Counted from the stretch's first letter, positions 1 to 9,472 are shown. The stretch is 64,000 bases of DNA from RHLJ01 sp048058975 (GCA_048058975.1 JBLLNP010000016.1:40345-104344); one strand, 5' to 3'. Numbers and translations: made by a program. The notes: generated by a model not told the origin, from the sequence alone.

Positions 1-2
1 TA

Positions 3-107
3 CGGTATTCCAAAGAAAGAAATCGAACAACGTTTCATAAGTCATTTGGACCTCCTGTGTTGTTAGAGATTACTTTGACTTACAAAACATCTATGAAGTT
101 TGAATGA
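3..107 (+). CDS. C-terminal end of a probable outer-membrane protein (partial)
   Basis: An open frame enters from the window edge and ends at TGA 105-107. The last 34 residues include FGPPVLLEITLTYK, an alternating pattern like the closing strand of an outer-membrane barrel. The identification is weak: another frame (1-66, ending at TAG) is also open over part of this stretch, and only the sequence to the left could decide between them. Confidence 0.3.
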   Translation, partial: RYSKERNRTTFHKSFGPPVLLEITLTYKTSMKFE

Positions 108-138
108 AGGAGCTATATAGGTGCGAGACTTATTAATT

Positions 139-165
139 GTCATGCTGAATTCATTTCAGCATCTG
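139..165. repeat. Interspersed hairpin repeat, TCATGCTGAA family
   Basis: ATGCTGAA (142-149) and TTCAGCAT (155-162) form an 8-bp perfect stem with a 5-nt loop. The same stem recurs at 28183-28203 in the opposite orientation. Short intergenic repeats of this kind are widespread in Bacteroidota-like genomes. The rest of 108-359 shows no gene that I can support. Confidence 0.6.
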
Positions 166-359
166 TAGGGAGTGATACTTTTACAAAGTTCCTATTATTC
201 TTATTCAGAATGCCATTTTGAGGCTCTGCCTCAATAGAAGCTGGAGCTACTGGGAATACATTACGCAGCAAAGCTACAACGAGAGGAAAAGGGTTAAACA
301 CCTTTTATGAATTAGGGAGAAGATAGGCGAGTGAGAAATCGTAAAAACTTTTAATCCTT

Positions 360-1991
360 CTAATTATTATCCATTCTGTTCCAGTTAGGCCTGAAAGTCC
401 ATTCTGTAAGATAATTGTCAGCACCACTTTCAATGAAAGTATTCTCCATAATAGGATGTTCATCGAAATAATTAGAATATCGTGAGTCATTGTCATGTTT
501 GTTATAAACAAATCCTCTCGATTTAAATTTAGTATCAAAAATATTAATAGATTGGTGAGACCCATCATTTCCTAAAAAAGCTAACCCATCTTTTCGAAAC
601 GAATAGATACCATTATTAAAGGCAAAGTTAACTTCAGAAGAATAAACTGAATTCATTTTATTTTCTTGATTATACTGTAGTAGCCAGAAAAACCCTCCTC
701 CTGATATCATTATATAATTTGTTTCTTCAATAAAGCTAAATCCATATATACGGCTAAGATCAGGTAAAACATATGAACTTAAAATTTCAAGTTCCGGGTA
801 ACTTCTTAAATCTAAATTTTTACCATGAACAGTAATCAATCTTGATCCATCTTTCGAAAATTTTGCTCTTGGCTCACCACTTTGATTTATAAAGCTAAGG
901 CTATCCACAATTTCAGATTGTTCAATTGAGTAGAAATATAATTTTTCTTGTCCATAAGTACTGAAAACTATAATATTATTATTAGTTTCTTCTTTAAGAG
1001 AGCCACTAAAATGTGTTGATTTAAAGTATCGTTTTTCTTTTAAAATTAGATTTTCATCAAAAATATAAAAGGTATCGCTTTCATCTATAGCTATTATTTC
1101 TGTACTGTTGTTAATACTTCCTACAAAGTATATGAAGTTGGTTCCAGTCTCGAATTTACTAATTGGACCAAGTGATAGATCATTGCTTAGAAAAAGATGA
1201 ATCTCTCCTTGATCTGTCCCAACAATGACTCTTTCTCCATTCTGAGAATATGTGATTCTTCTTGCCGAAATATAAGAGGGTTGGTAAATAAACTCTGTAT
1301 TTTTTCTCAAAGAATTACTATACCTGATTAAAACAACTTCACTTGATGGAGATTGGAAAGAAGGTATAATAGATGAAATTTTTATTTCGTAATCAGAATC
1401 AGAATCAAGATTAGTTAATTCTGTTTCTGTTTTGTTTCGAGTTTGGAAAATACTTTGATAATTATCTTCGGATTGTTTTTTAAACTCAATTAAATAGTCA
1501 GTTTTTAAGCTATTGGTATTTTCCCATTTTATTTGGGCATTATTTTTATCTATTCCAAATATAGTAATATTGGCAGGTGCATTGAGAGAGTACGAAAGGG
1601 GACTTGAATTTATGAATTCACTTTTCTTTTCTTTTTTAACTGCTCTGAGCCTATATAAATAATTTAAATCAGGAACAAAAGGGAATGAGTCTATAACTGT
1701 AGATGCAAAGTCTACAGTTTTAATTGTTTTAAAGGTATCATCTATTGTTGATCTTTGTATTTCAAACTTTAAATCATCATCGACTAAAAAATCCTTATAG
1801 TTACTGATATCCCATTCCAATTTTACTGCATCATAATTAACAATATTAACTGTTAGTTGATTTGGTATAGGCAATTGAAAACCATCTGAAATAGGATCTA
1901 ATTCGTTAACAGGTTCGAATGTTGGTGCCTTTTTACAAAAAAAAGCAAAAACAGCTATACCAACAATGAATATATATTTTTTTGAAATCAT
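360..1991 (-). CDS. Exported protein with FN3-like repeats and a propeller-like C-terminal half
   Basis: 543 residues. The N-terminus is a hydrophobic segment ending at Cys19 (FAFFC), so it may be a lipoprotein, but the lipobox is not canonical. Residues about 40-125 and 135-225 resemble two fibronectin type III domains (for example a W-D/E-N core and a YEIKISS strand). The remainder has repeated strand patterns suggesting a beta-propeller. The start overlaps the bioB stop by ATGA, implying co-transcription and translational coupling. The gene is visibly more AT-rich than bioB. No specific function is recognised; a surface or envelope role is inferred from the export signal. Confidence 0.7.
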   Translation of the reverse strand: MISKKYIFIVGIAVFAFFCKKAPTFEPVNELDPISDGFQLPIPNQLTVNIVNYDAVKLEWDISNYKDFLVDDDLKFEIQRSTIDDTFKTIKTVDFASTVIDSFPFVPDLNYLYRLRAVKKEKKSEFINSSPLSYSLNAPANITIFGIDKNNAQIKWENTNSLKTDYLIEFKKQSEDNYQSIFQTRNKTETELTNLDSDSDYEIKISSIIPSFQSPSSEVVLIRYSNSLRKNTEFIYQPSYISARRITYSQNGERVIVGTDQGEIHLFLSNDLSLGPISKFETGTNFIYFVGSINNSTEIIAIDESDTFYIFDENLILKEKRYFKSTHFSGSLKEETNNNIIVFSTYGQEKLYFYSIEQSEIVDSLSFINQSGEPRAKFSKDGSRLITVHGKNLDLRSYPELEILSSYVLPDLSRIYGFSFIEETNYIMISGGGFFWLLQYNQENKMNSVYSSEVNFAFNNGIYSFRKDGLAFLGNDGSHQSINIFDTKFKSRGFVYNKHDNDSRYSNYFDEHPIMENTFIESGADNYLTEWTFRPNWNRMDNN

Positions 1992-2980
1992 ACCACCTGG
2001 GGCACATGCTCCGGTTTAGCATTTTTGTAGGCGGGGCGGGCTTTAAGGCCGAATAGCTCAAACATGTGCATGTCTTCGTCTAAGGCATTGTTATCGGTGG
2101 TAAGGAGCTTCTCACCGGTAAAGATGGAGTTAGCTCCCGCCATAAAGCAAAGCGCTTGCTCCTCAAAATTCATACGAACTCGTCCGGCAGAAAGACGAAC
2201 CATTGATTCCGGCATCAGAATTCGGGCAGTGGCAATCATACGAGCCATATCCCAGCTTGGAACTTTGGGTTGACCTTCCATCGGAGTTCCATCGACAGCA
2301 ATCAACGCGTTAACTGGAACCGATTCCGGATGTGGGTCTAAGTTAGAAAGGGTATAGAGGAGGCCGATACGATCTTCATGCGTTTCACCCATACCGATAA
2401 TTCCACCGGAGCAAACAGAAATATTGTTATCCTGAACTTTTTTGATCGTATCAAGGCGGTCATCATACGTACGGGTCGTAATAATCTTTTTGTAGAAATC
2501 TTCGCTACTGTCGAGGTTATGGTTATATGCATACAGTCCAGCTTCTTTAAGCTTGGCTGCCTGATCATCGGTAAGCATTCCTAAGGTAGCGCACACTTCC
2601 AGGCCTAAGTCAGCCACACCGGAAACCACATCGAGAACTTCATCAAAATCTTTGTTTTGTCGGGCACTCCTCCATGCTGCACCCATACAAAAACGAGTGC
2701 TTCCAGCTTCTTTCGCGCGCTCTGCTGCTGCTAAAATCATTTCCTTAGGCATCAGCTTTTCATTATTCACACCTGTATTGTAACGAGCTGATTGAGGGCA
2801 GTAGGAGCAATCCTCGGAACAACCTCCGGTTTTTATAGAAAGAAGCGTACAAACCTGGACTTCACCTGTTTCATGAAACTCTCGATGTACTGTTTGAGCT
2901 TTGTAAATCAACTCCATCAAAGGAGTGTTATAAATTTCAGTGATTTCTTCTTTGGTCCAGGTATGCTTAACAACGCTCAT
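1988..2980 (-). CDS. bioB: Biotin synthase
   Basis: Radical SAM enzyme that inserts sulfur into dethiobiotin, the last step of biotin synthesis. 330 residues, normal for the family. The radical-SAM cluster motif C-x3-C-x2-C is at C54, C58 and C61. The second [2Fe-2S] cluster ligands appear as C98, C130, C190 and R262 (in RLSAGR), matching the E. coli pattern. No other bio genes are adjacent. The gene is divergent from the response regulator at 3211 across about 230 bp, which should hold both promoters. Its stop is coupled by ATGA to the downstream exported protein. Confidence 0.97.
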   Translation of the reverse strand: MSVVKHTWTKEEITEIYNTPLMELIYKAQTVHREFHETGEVQVCTLLSIKTGGCSEDCSYCPQSARYNTGVNNEKLMPKEMILAAAERAKEAGSTRFCMGAAWRSARQNKDFDEVLDVVSGVADLGLEVCATLGMLTDDQAAKLKEAGLYAYNHNLDSSEDFYKKIITTRTYDDRLDTIKKVQDNNISVCSGGIIGMGETHEDRIGLLYTLSNLDPHPESVPVNALIAVDGTPMEGQPKVPSWDMARMIATARILMPESMVRLSAGRVRMNFEEQALCFMAGANSIFTGEKLLTTDNNALDEDMHMFELFGLKARPAYKNAKPEHVPQVV

Positions 2981-3210
2981 GTAGTAGATATTTGATTTAT
3001 TACAATGTCAGGAAAGTAAGAGGAATCATTTCAAAACCCAATGAGAGAATTAACTCAAAGTCCGATTTGTGTCAAAAAAGTTGATTCAAAAACTTTAAAG
3101 CGAACTTGTTTCTAATGTTTGTTAATTTTTACTAATATACATATTGATTGGAAGCCAATAAATGCGTACGATTACTGCAAACTAACTTACCAAGTTTTAG
3201 GATTTAGCGA

Positions 3211-3882
3211 ATGAATATATTAGTTGTAGAAGACGATCCCTCAGTTCGGACACTGGTGAAGGCGGTTCTTGAACATAACGGGAATTCCGTTCATGCTGAA
3301 GATACTGCAGCAACCGGAGAGAAAGCAGCAATTGAGGGGGAATTTGATATGATTATTCTCGATTTAGGATTGCCGGATGGAGATGGCTACGAGGTTTGTA
3401 AAAATATACGGGATAAAAATATAACCACTCCGGTTCTTATTCTTTTCGGTGAGCAGGAAACCGATGTAAAGGTAAAATGCCTGAAGGTTGGGGCGGATGA
3501 TTACCTAACTAAGCCATTCAACACCGAAGAACTTATCGCTCGAATGGAAGCCATCCAGCGAAGAACCGAATCTGCTACCGATCAGCTTCTTTCATGTGGA
3601 GAATTGAAGGTAGATCTTTTAAAACGAGAATTTTCTATCAATAACGAAAAAGTTCAGCTTACCAATAACGAGTTTAACCTATTGGTGTACTTTCTTAAGA
3701 ACAAGAATAAGATTATCACCCAGGAAGAACTTGCTGAGAAAGTGTGGGATATCCACTTTGATACTCAGACCAACTATATTAATGTGTATATCAGTTATCT
3801 GAGAAAGAAAATCCGCGAGTACTCTGAAGTTGATTACATAGAGACGATTCGAAAGAAAGGATTTACATTCCGGTGCGAATGA
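3211..3882 (+). CDS. OmpR/PhoB-family response regulator, orphan
   Basis: 223 residues: an N-terminal receiver (1-120) and a C-terminal winged-helix DNA-binding domain (about 128-222). The acidic pocket D8/D9, phosphoacceptor D51 and K101 (in KPF) are present. The conserved Thr/Ser that normally follows the fourth beta strand is replaced by Phe79 (LILFG in place of the usual LxTA), which could alter phosphorylation-coupled switching. No histidine kinase is adjacent. A clear terminator follows at 3904. Confidence 0.9.
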   Translation: MNILVVEDDPSVRTLVKAVLEHNGNSVHAEDTAATGEKAAIEGEFDMIILDLGLPDGDGYEVCKNIRDKNITTPVLILFGEQETDVKVKCLKVGADDYLTKPFNTEELIARMEAIQRRTESATDQLLSCGELKVDLLKREFSINNEKVQLTNNEFNLLVYFLKNKNKIITQEELAEKVWDIHFDTQTNYINVYISYLRKKIREYSEVDYIETIRKKGFTFRCE

Positions 3883-3903
3883 TTTTAAACTGATTTTACT
3901 AAA

Positions 3904-3930
3904 AGGCTGTCTCATGACGGCCTTTTTTTT
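3904..3930 (+). terminator. Rho-independent terminator after the response regulator
   Basis: AGGCTGTC (3904-3911), loop TCAT and GACGGCCT (3916-3923) form an 8-bp stem with one wobble pair, followed by a run of eight T. It ends only 3 nt before the trmH start, so trmH needs either readthrough or a promoter inside the regulator gene. Confidence 0.85.
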
Positions 3931-3933
3931 GAC

Positions 3934-4620
3934 ATGGATTCAAAAATACGAGATCAACTTATTGAATATCTGAAAGGCTTCACTACTGAGTCTCGCTGGG
4001 AAACTATTCAGAAAGTGCTTTCGAACCGTACTAACCATCTAACTGTAGTACTAGAAGATCTTCACAAACCACATAATGCAAATGCGGTGTTAAGAAGCTG
4101 TGATGGTTTTGGAATTCAGGATATTCACATCATTGAAAACAGAACAGTTTTTGGATCCGAAAGAACAGTTTCGATCGGAGCACATCAGTGGCTTACCCTG
4201 AAAAAATATAATGACCCGGACAAGGAAAACGTCTCTGCTTGTTTTGATTCACTACGGCAAGAAGGGTATAAGATCATTGCAACGACACCGCACGAGCAGG
4301 ATCAAAACTTAAGTGAGCTACCAATCGACCAAAAACTGGCTTTAGTTTTTGGTACAGAAAGAGAAGGGGTGAGTGATGAAGTAATGGAACAGGCCGATGG
4401 ATTTGTTAAAATCCCCATGCATGGATTCAGTGAGAGTTTCAATATTTCGGTAAGTGCAGCAATCTGCCTGTATGATTTGACGACCCGACTTAGAAAATCA
4501 GACCTTAATTGGCATCTTGATGAAGAATATCAGAAAGATCTGTCTCTACTTTGGCTCAAAAAAACAATCAAAGCTTCCGAAAAGCTTATCGAGAAGTTTT
4601 TAAGCGAGCAAATAAACTAA
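3934..4620 (+). CDS. trmH: tRNA (guanosine-18-2'-O)-methyltransferase
   Basis: SPOUT-class methyltransferase of 228 residues that methylates the ribose of G18 in the tRNA D-loop. The N-terminal LEDLHKPHNANAVLRSCD stretch is the TrmH signature; the C-terminal knot motifs are LVFGTEREGVS and SFNISVSAAICLYDL. A roughly 35-residue leader precedes the first motif. It converges on the M28 peptidase gene and the two stop codons overlap (4617-4620). Confidence 0.93.
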   Translation: MDSKIRDQLIEYLKGFTTESRWETIQKVLSNRTNHLTVVLEDLHKPHNANAVLRSCDGFGIQDIHIIENRTVFGSERTVSIGAHQWLTLKKYNDPDKENVSACFDSLRQEGYKIIATTPHEQDQNLSELPIDQKLALVFGTEREGVSDEVMEQADGFVKIPMHGFSESFNISVSAAICLYDLTTRLRKSDLNWHLDEEYQKDLSLLWLKKTIKASEKLIEKFLSEQIN

Positions 4621-5984
4621 CGAGGTAAACGAATATTCAAATCGGCAACGCCGTAAGCGAATGCAGCCATTGTGGCTACACATTCATTGAAATCTTCAAT
4701 ATTCAGCTTATCAATGGTGTCTGCATCTGTATGGTGATACCAAAAGTATTTTTCACCATTTACACGGAGCCCCATTCCAGGAACACCACCACGCATAAGT
4801 GGACCGATATCAGCACCGCCGCCACCTTTGGTTACTTCTCCTGATTCAATTTCTTCTAAATGAGAACCTATTTCCACAAGGATTTCAAAAGCTTCATCGC
4901 TTCCTGAAAACCCAAAACCAATCGGATCAAATACCCCTGCATCTGATTCCATAGCAAGAATGTGATTATCCAGTGATTTCTCATCTTCTTCAACCCATCG
5001 ACGATATTCATTAGCGCCTACCAGACCATTTTCTTCATTCGTCCAAAGCACAACACGGATGGTACGTTTAGGAGTTAATCCTGATTCTTTGATCAACCTT
5101 AAGGCTTCCCAGGCAGCCACACATCCACCTCCATCATCCATCATTCCAGTACCAACATCCCACGAATCAATATGTCCACCCAGAACAATGATTTCATCAG
5201 GGAATTGAGATCCGGTTATTTCAGCCATTACATTTCTGGAATCAGCATCCGGAAGTGTTTCGGCTTCCATCTTAAGGGTTACTTCCAGCTTTTCACCACG
5301 ATCAGCGAGGCGTTGCATTAGTAGAGCATCCTCAACTGTAATTGCAGCATGTGGAATTTTATCGATGCCTTCCTGATAGCGCATTACCCCTGTGTGAGGC
5401 GTTTGCATGGAATAGGAAGCAACTGAGGCTATCAGGCTGGCAATAGCGCCATGTTTGGCTGCTTCCGAGGCTCCATTCACTCGATAAGTAACCGTTTGAC
5501 CATAGGTTGTGAATTCGGCATTAAATAAAACAATTTTACCTTTGGCTTCATCACTTCTTTGCTCTAGTTCTTCAAAGCTTTTAACCACTAATACTTCGGC
5601 AGTGATGCCTTCTTTAGGAGTTCCAATACTACCCCCAAGGCCTAACATCGGTAAATTTCTTTTGATGGGGATATTAAGTGTAGCTGATTCTTTTCCACGA
5701 ACCCAGTGGGGTACTTTTACTGGTTGGGTCCACACGCGGTCAAAACCGTCTTTTTTCATTTCTTCGACAATCCAATCAATGGCGTTTTCAAGATTTTCAG
5801 AACCACTGAATCTGGGACCGAAGGCATCTCCCATGTAAGTAAGTCTTTCCCAGCCATTATCAGAACTCATTGCAGCTTGAATGATCGATTGCACTTCATT
5901 CTCAAAGGAATCAGGTATTGGATTTTGTGCGAAGGATGAAGTGCTTATAAGAAGAACGGATAAGCCAGACAGGATTTTTTTCAT
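4617..5984 (-). CDS. Secreted M28-family zinc metallopeptidase
   Basis: 455 residues from the ATG at 5984; an upstream in-frame TTG at 5993 is less likely because the signal peptide begins MKKILSG. Export signal at 1-20 ending SSFAQ. The middle carries a PA-like insertion domain. The di-zinc M28 site is visible: GGHIDSWD (His about 271), MMDDGGG (Asp about 283), TNEENGL (Glu about 317), ESDAG (Asp about 348) and WYHHTDAD (His about 417). Similar to plasma glutamate carboxypeptidase-type exopeptidases; likely periplasmic or surface peptide scavenging. The substrate is unknown. Confidence 0.9.
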   Translation of the reverse strand: MKKILSGLSVLLISTSSFAQNPIPDSFENEVQSIIQAAMSSDNGWERLTYMGDAFGPRFSGSENLENAIDWIVEEMKKDGFDRVWTQPVKVPHWVRGKESATLNIPIKRNLPMLGLGGSIGTPKEGITAEVLVVKSFEELEQRSDEAKGKIVLFNAEFTTYGQTVTYRVNGASEAAKHGAIASLIASVASYSMQTPHTGVMRYQEGIDKIPHAAITVEDALLMQRLADRGEKLEVTLKMEAETLPDADSRNVMAEITGSQFPDEIIVLGGHIDSWDVGTGMMDDGGGCVAAWEALRLIKESGLTPKRTIRVVLWTNEENGLVGANEYRRWVEEDEKSLDNHILAMESDAGVFDPIGFGFSGSDEAFEILVEIGSHLEEIESGEVTKGGGGADIGPLMRGGVPGMGLRVNGEKYFWYHHTDADTIDKLNIEDFNECVATMAAFAYGVADLNIRLPR

Positions 5985-6051
5985 GTAATTCAATTTAAGT
6001 TCGGATCAATTTTAAAGAAAAGTTCGTCCCTAAGTTGAAAATAATTGAAAT

Positions 6052-6075
6052 AAAAAACCCCAGTTAATTGGGGTT
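6052..6075 (-). terminator. Rho-independent terminator after the M23 peptidase gene
   Basis: On the minus strand AACCCC, an 8-nt loop and GGGGTT are followed by a T-run. It directly follows the stop at 6081. Confidence 0.8.
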
Positions 6076-6080
6076 AAAAA

Positions 6081-7055
6081 TTAGTCGAGTGAATTTGAAT
6101 TGGTTTCCGATATCTGACGAAACATCATGTATTCCTCCGGGGAAGTATCGGCAAACAGATAGAAGAGAGGGTCAACCGCCCGTTTATTAAGATGTACTTC
6201 ATAATGGAGGTGCGGTCCTTCAACCAACCCAGTGTTACCTGATTTTGCAATTTCCTGCCCTCGTAATACCTTGGTCCCCGATTTTATATCAGAACTGAAG
6301 GCAGACAAATGAGCGTATAACGTTTCAAATCCAAAGCCATGGTCGATAACCACGATTTTTCCTAGATTCCCTTTTCTTCCCGCATACTTAACTACACCAT
6401 CACCTGTAGCATAAACCGGAGACCCGATGTCGGCTCTGAAATCTACTCCATTATGTGGTCGGCTATACTGAAGTATAGGATGATATCGTAATCCATAACC
6501 ACTTAACAAAATTCCACTGCTGGGCTTGATAGCTGGGATGTGAGTTAGTTTTTCTTTGTTATTGTTATACTGATTCTTTATTTCCTCGAAACTGAGATTT
6601 TGGATCCCGATCTTTCGCTCAAGATTATCAATTCGTGAGGCAGTCCATTTTAAAAGATATGCAGTGGACTCTTCAAAGATGTCAAATTCCTCATAAGGGT
6701 CGGTACCACCAATACCGGCCTGGCGTTCTTCAATGGTAATTTCATCCAATCCCAAAATAGAACGATAAACTTCATTATCACGGGCAGCAATGTCCTCTAG
6801 TTGTAGGTCGAGGCTGGTAATTGCTTGCTTTGTGCTTTCAAGTTGTGCGTACAAAGCTTCATTTTCAGCTTGTAATGCTAGCTCAGCAGGAGACCCAATC
6901 TTGGTTGAAAGTAGTATGATTCCAATGCCTGCAAACACAACACCGGTCAAAATCCATATTGCTAAGTTGTAGATAACCTGTTCTTTACGATGGTAGGTAA
7001 TCGGTATAAATTCACAGGACGACTCGTCGTAGTAGTAGTGATTTTTTAAAGACAT
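6081..7055 (-). CDS. M23-family peptidoglycan endopeptidase, membrane-anchored
   Basis: 324 residues. A cytoplasmic stub (1-25) precedes one transmembrane helix (about 30-49). A coiled-coil periplasmic stretch (58-95) leads to a LytM/M23 domain (about 180-300). The zinc site is seen as RPHNGVD and GPHLHYEV (HxH), so the peptidase appears catalytically competent. The layout matches MepM/EnvC-like hydrolases involved in cell-wall growth or division. It is followed by its own terminator. Confidence 0.9.
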   Translation of the reverse strand: MSLKNHYYYDESSCEFIPITYHRKEQVIYNLAIWILTGVVFAGIGIILLSTKIGSPAELALQAENEALYAQLESTKQAITSLDLQLEDIAARDNEVYRSILGLDEITIEERQAGIGGTDPYEEFDIFEESTAYLLKWTASRIDNLERKIGIQNLSFEEIKNQYNNNKEKLTHIPAIKPSSGILLSGYGLRYHPILQYSRPHNGVDFRADIGSPVYATGDGVVKYAGRKGNLGKIVVIDHGFGFETLYAHLSAFSSDIKSGTKVLRGQEIAKSGNTGLVEGPHLHYEVHLNKRAVDPLFYLFADTSPEEYMMFRQISETNSNSLD

Positions 7056-7130
7056 AGGTTGGTTTTTTTCAAACTCGCATAAGTTAGTAACTCCCCGGAG
7101 TTCTTCAAAGAGTATTCCTAAACTCTAATG

Positions 7131-8162
7131 TTACTCAATATCACCTTCGAAGTATTCAATTGCACGTTGCATCGTGTGATCTTTACTTTTGGTTTTTTCA
7201 GCGATACTTGATTGAATCTTATCCTGAAACGCTTTGGCAGCATCATAGCCATAATGTTTAAGTAAGTGATTCATTGCAATTACCTCTGCTATTACAGTGA
7301 TGTTTTTTCCAGGAGTAATTGGTAGGGTGATATATGGAATCTCCAGATTCATGATATTCACAGTATCATGATCAAGTCCCGTTCGGTTAACTTCGGAAGC
7401 GTCATCCCACAAAGTAAGTTCCACAACAACTTCAAGCCTTTTCTGATAGCGTACCGAGCGGATTCCGAACATAGACATAACATCTACAATCCCTAATCCA
7501 CGTATTTCCATAAAGTGTTTACTCATCTGGGTAGCTGAGGCCATTAAGACACTGCTTTTTTTGGTAAGCATTACCACATCATCAGCTACAAGGCGGTGAC
7601 CTCGTTCAACAAGATCAAGTGCAACTTCACTTTTTCCAATGCCTGATTTGCCAGCAATCAGGATTCCTATCCCATATACATCCACCATTGCTCCGTGTAT
7701 CATTGTCTGAAGAGCAAACTGATCATCCAGAAAATCACGAAGAAGAAACATAAAACGGGTAGTTTCATAAGGAGTCATATAGATTGGAATACCTACTTCT
7801 TCAGCCAGGTCGAGCAAGTATTGGGGGAGCGAGTTTCCGTCTGTAAGAAAAATAACAGGGATTTGATACTTGGTTAAGTTTCTAAAAGCTTTCTTTTGCT
7901 CGTCTTCCGAAAGATGTTCCAGATATTGGGTTTCTGTATTTCCAATAACCTGAATTCTTTGATATGTAAAAAGCTCCAGGTAGCCTGTAAGTGCAAGACC
8001 GGGTCTGTTTAAATCAGCTTCGGTTACAAACCGGTGATCACCGCAATCTCCTGCTGCACAAGCAACAAGATTGATATGGACACGCTCCCTTAATCGATCT
8101 ACAAGATAACTTACGCTAATCTTGTCTTTAATAGGAATTGCAGGTTGAGGGGAAAATGGCAT
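7131..8162 (-). CDS. hprK: HPr kinase/phosphorylase
   Basis: 343 residues, slightly long for the family. The Walker A loop GKSGIGKS is at 171-178 and the HprK signature MEIRGLGIVDV at 218-228, with HGAMVD (His156) before the P-loop. In other bacteria this enzyme phosphorylates HPr on Ser46 to link carbon status to regulation. No PTS gene is in the window, so its role here may be PTS-independent. It lies last in the xerC-hpf-hprK run, 6 bp after hpf. Confidence 0.95.
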   Translation of the reverse strand: MPFSPQPAIPIKDKISVSYLVDRLRERVHINLVACAAGDCGDHRFVTEADLNRPGLALTGYLELFTYQRIQVIGNTETQYLEHLSEDEQKKAFRNLTKYQIPVIFLTDGNSLPQYLLDLAEEVGIPIYMTPYETTRFMFLLRDFLDDQFALQTMIHGAMVDVYGIGILIAGKSGIGKSEVALDLVERGHRLVADDVVMLTKKSSVLMASATQMSKHFMEIRGLGIVDVMSMFGIRSVRYQKRLEVVVELTLWDDASEVNRTGLDHDTVNIMNLEIPYITLPITPGKNITVIAEVIAMNHLLKHYGYDAAKAFQDKIQSSIAEKTKSKDHTMQRAIEYFEGDIE

Positions 8163-8168
8163 GGTCTA

Positions 8169-8468
8169 TTAATGAGTTGTGAATTTCTTTTCTTTGTAGC
8201 GCTTTAATTGTCTCGATAGATTTTCCACAGCAGCTAATATGGCCTGCTCGTATTTCGGTGCTACTTCAGTAGCTTTCAGTGTTTTATTAGGAATCTGAAC
8301 AATGATTTCCGCTTGTTGGGGATTGTCATTGTCCGCGTGAGGCTCCAAAATGATGCTGCAACTTACAATGCGATCATAAAACTGCTGTAACTTTGAAACA
8401 GCATCTTCACTGTATGCTTTAAGGTTTGCGCTTGCATCGAAGTGGCGTGCTGTAAATCTGATGTTCAT
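8169..8468 (-). CDS. hpf: Ribosome hibernation-promoting factor, short form
   Basis: 99 residues, the length of short HPF/YfiA proteins that bind the decoding centre of idle ribosomes. It begins with MNIRFTARHFDAS and has the basic C-terminal stretch RQLKRYKEKK. The C-terminal dimerisation domain of long HPF is absent. Co-directional with xerC upstream (23 bp gap) and hprK downstream (6 bp gap), suggesting one transcript. Confidence 0.93.
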   Translation of the reverse strand: MNIRFTARHFDASANLKAYSEDAVSKLQQFYDRIVSCSIILEPHADNDNPQQAEIIVQIPNKTLKATEVAPKYEQAILAAVENLSRQLKRYKEKKFTTH

Positions 8469-8491
8469 AGTCGTTATTCCTTTTTTTCTGT

Positions 8492-9409
8492 TTATGATTT
8501 TGCTCTTGGATGTGCTTGTTCGTACACATTTTTTAGCCGTTCTACACTTGTGTGTGTATAAACCTGGGTGGCCGCTAAGTTAGCATGGCCTAAAAACTCT
8601 TTAATTAAACGAATATCGGCTCCGTTATTCAACATGTGGGTGGCAAAACTATGTCGTAAAACATGGGGGCTTTTCTGAGTGACCTCGCTTTCTCTAGTCA
8701 AATACTTTTCAACCATATATCGAACAGCTCTCACATAAGCACGCTGACCGCTAGCTGCAAGAAACAACGCTTTCCGGGCATCTGAGTCAGTTCTTGATCC
8801 ATAAAGTTCTTTTCTTTTACTCATGAAGTCTTTCAATATATCTCTTGCAGTATTACCTAAGGGTACAATTCGTTCTTTATTTCCTTTACCCTGAACTGTG
8901 ATCTGACCCGATCTTAAATCCACATCAGTAAGATTAAGCCCAACTAATTCACTTACACGAATTCCGGTTCCGTAAAACACCTCAAGAATTGCTCTGTCCT
9001 GAAGGCCACGTGTATGTTCGATATTTACATTTTCCAGCATCCGCTCCATATCTTCGGAGGTCACTGTTTTGGGCAATGTTTTATCTTTTTTGGGAACAAC
9101 CAACAGGTGAGCAGGATTCTTAGTGATATATCCACGTTTGAATGCATATTTAAAAAAAGAACGCAATGCCGCTACTTTCCGGGCGATGGAACTTTTGGAA
9201 AGTCCGCTGTCAGATAACTCACCAAGCCAGAGGCGAATAATTAATCTTGTAATGAGTTGAACATCAACTTGTTCAGGGTCAGATTCAAATTGAGAAGCAC
9301 AAAAATTGAGAAAAGTAGTTAAGTCGTTTTCGTACGAAATAATAGTATGAGGGGAGGAATTTCGTTCAACCTGAAGATATTTCAGATATTTCTCAATCAG
9401 TTTTTTCAT
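8492..9409 (-). CDS. xerC: Tyrosine recombinase XerC
   Basis: 305 residues from the ATG at 9409 (an upstream TTG at 9418 adds three residues). N-terminal SAM-like core-binding domain (1-90) and C-terminal catalytic domain. The full catalytic set is present: R151 (GTGIRVSE), K175 (QGKGNKER), H249 and R252 (PHVLRHS), H275 (LGHAN) and Tyr284 (QVYTHT). XerC with XerD resolves chromosome dimers at dif. This enzyme is the obvious candidate partner for the dif-like sites bounding the microvirus prophage at 42.65-47.13 kb. Confidence 0.95.
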   Translation of the reverse strand: MKKLIEKYLKYLQVERNSSPHTIISYENDLTTFLNFCASQFESDPEQVDVQLITRLIIRLWLGELSDSGLSKSSIARKVAALRSFFKYAFKRGYITKNPAHLLVVPKKDKTLPKTVTSEDMERMLENVNIEHTRGLQDRAILEVFYGTGIRVSELVGLNLTDVDLRSGQITVQGKGNKERIVPLGNTARDILKDFMSKRKELYGSRTDSDARKALFLAASGQRAYVRAVRYMVEKYLTRESEVTQKSPHVLRHSFATHMLNNGADIRLIKEFLGHANLAATQVYTHTSVERLKNVYEQAHPRAKS

Positions 9410-9472
9410 TGGCTGCAATATGTTTAACTGACAAACAAAATGAAACCTGTTCTAAGTAATTTTTACGAGTTT

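Noticed and set aside
1..66. Alternative C-terminal frame ending at TAG 64-66
   Set aside because: Too short to judge and without family-like features; the other frame is preferred only weakly.
6900..7130. Palindrome AACTCCCCGGAGTT near 7090
   Set aside because: No T-run or partner repeat supports a terminator or operator call.
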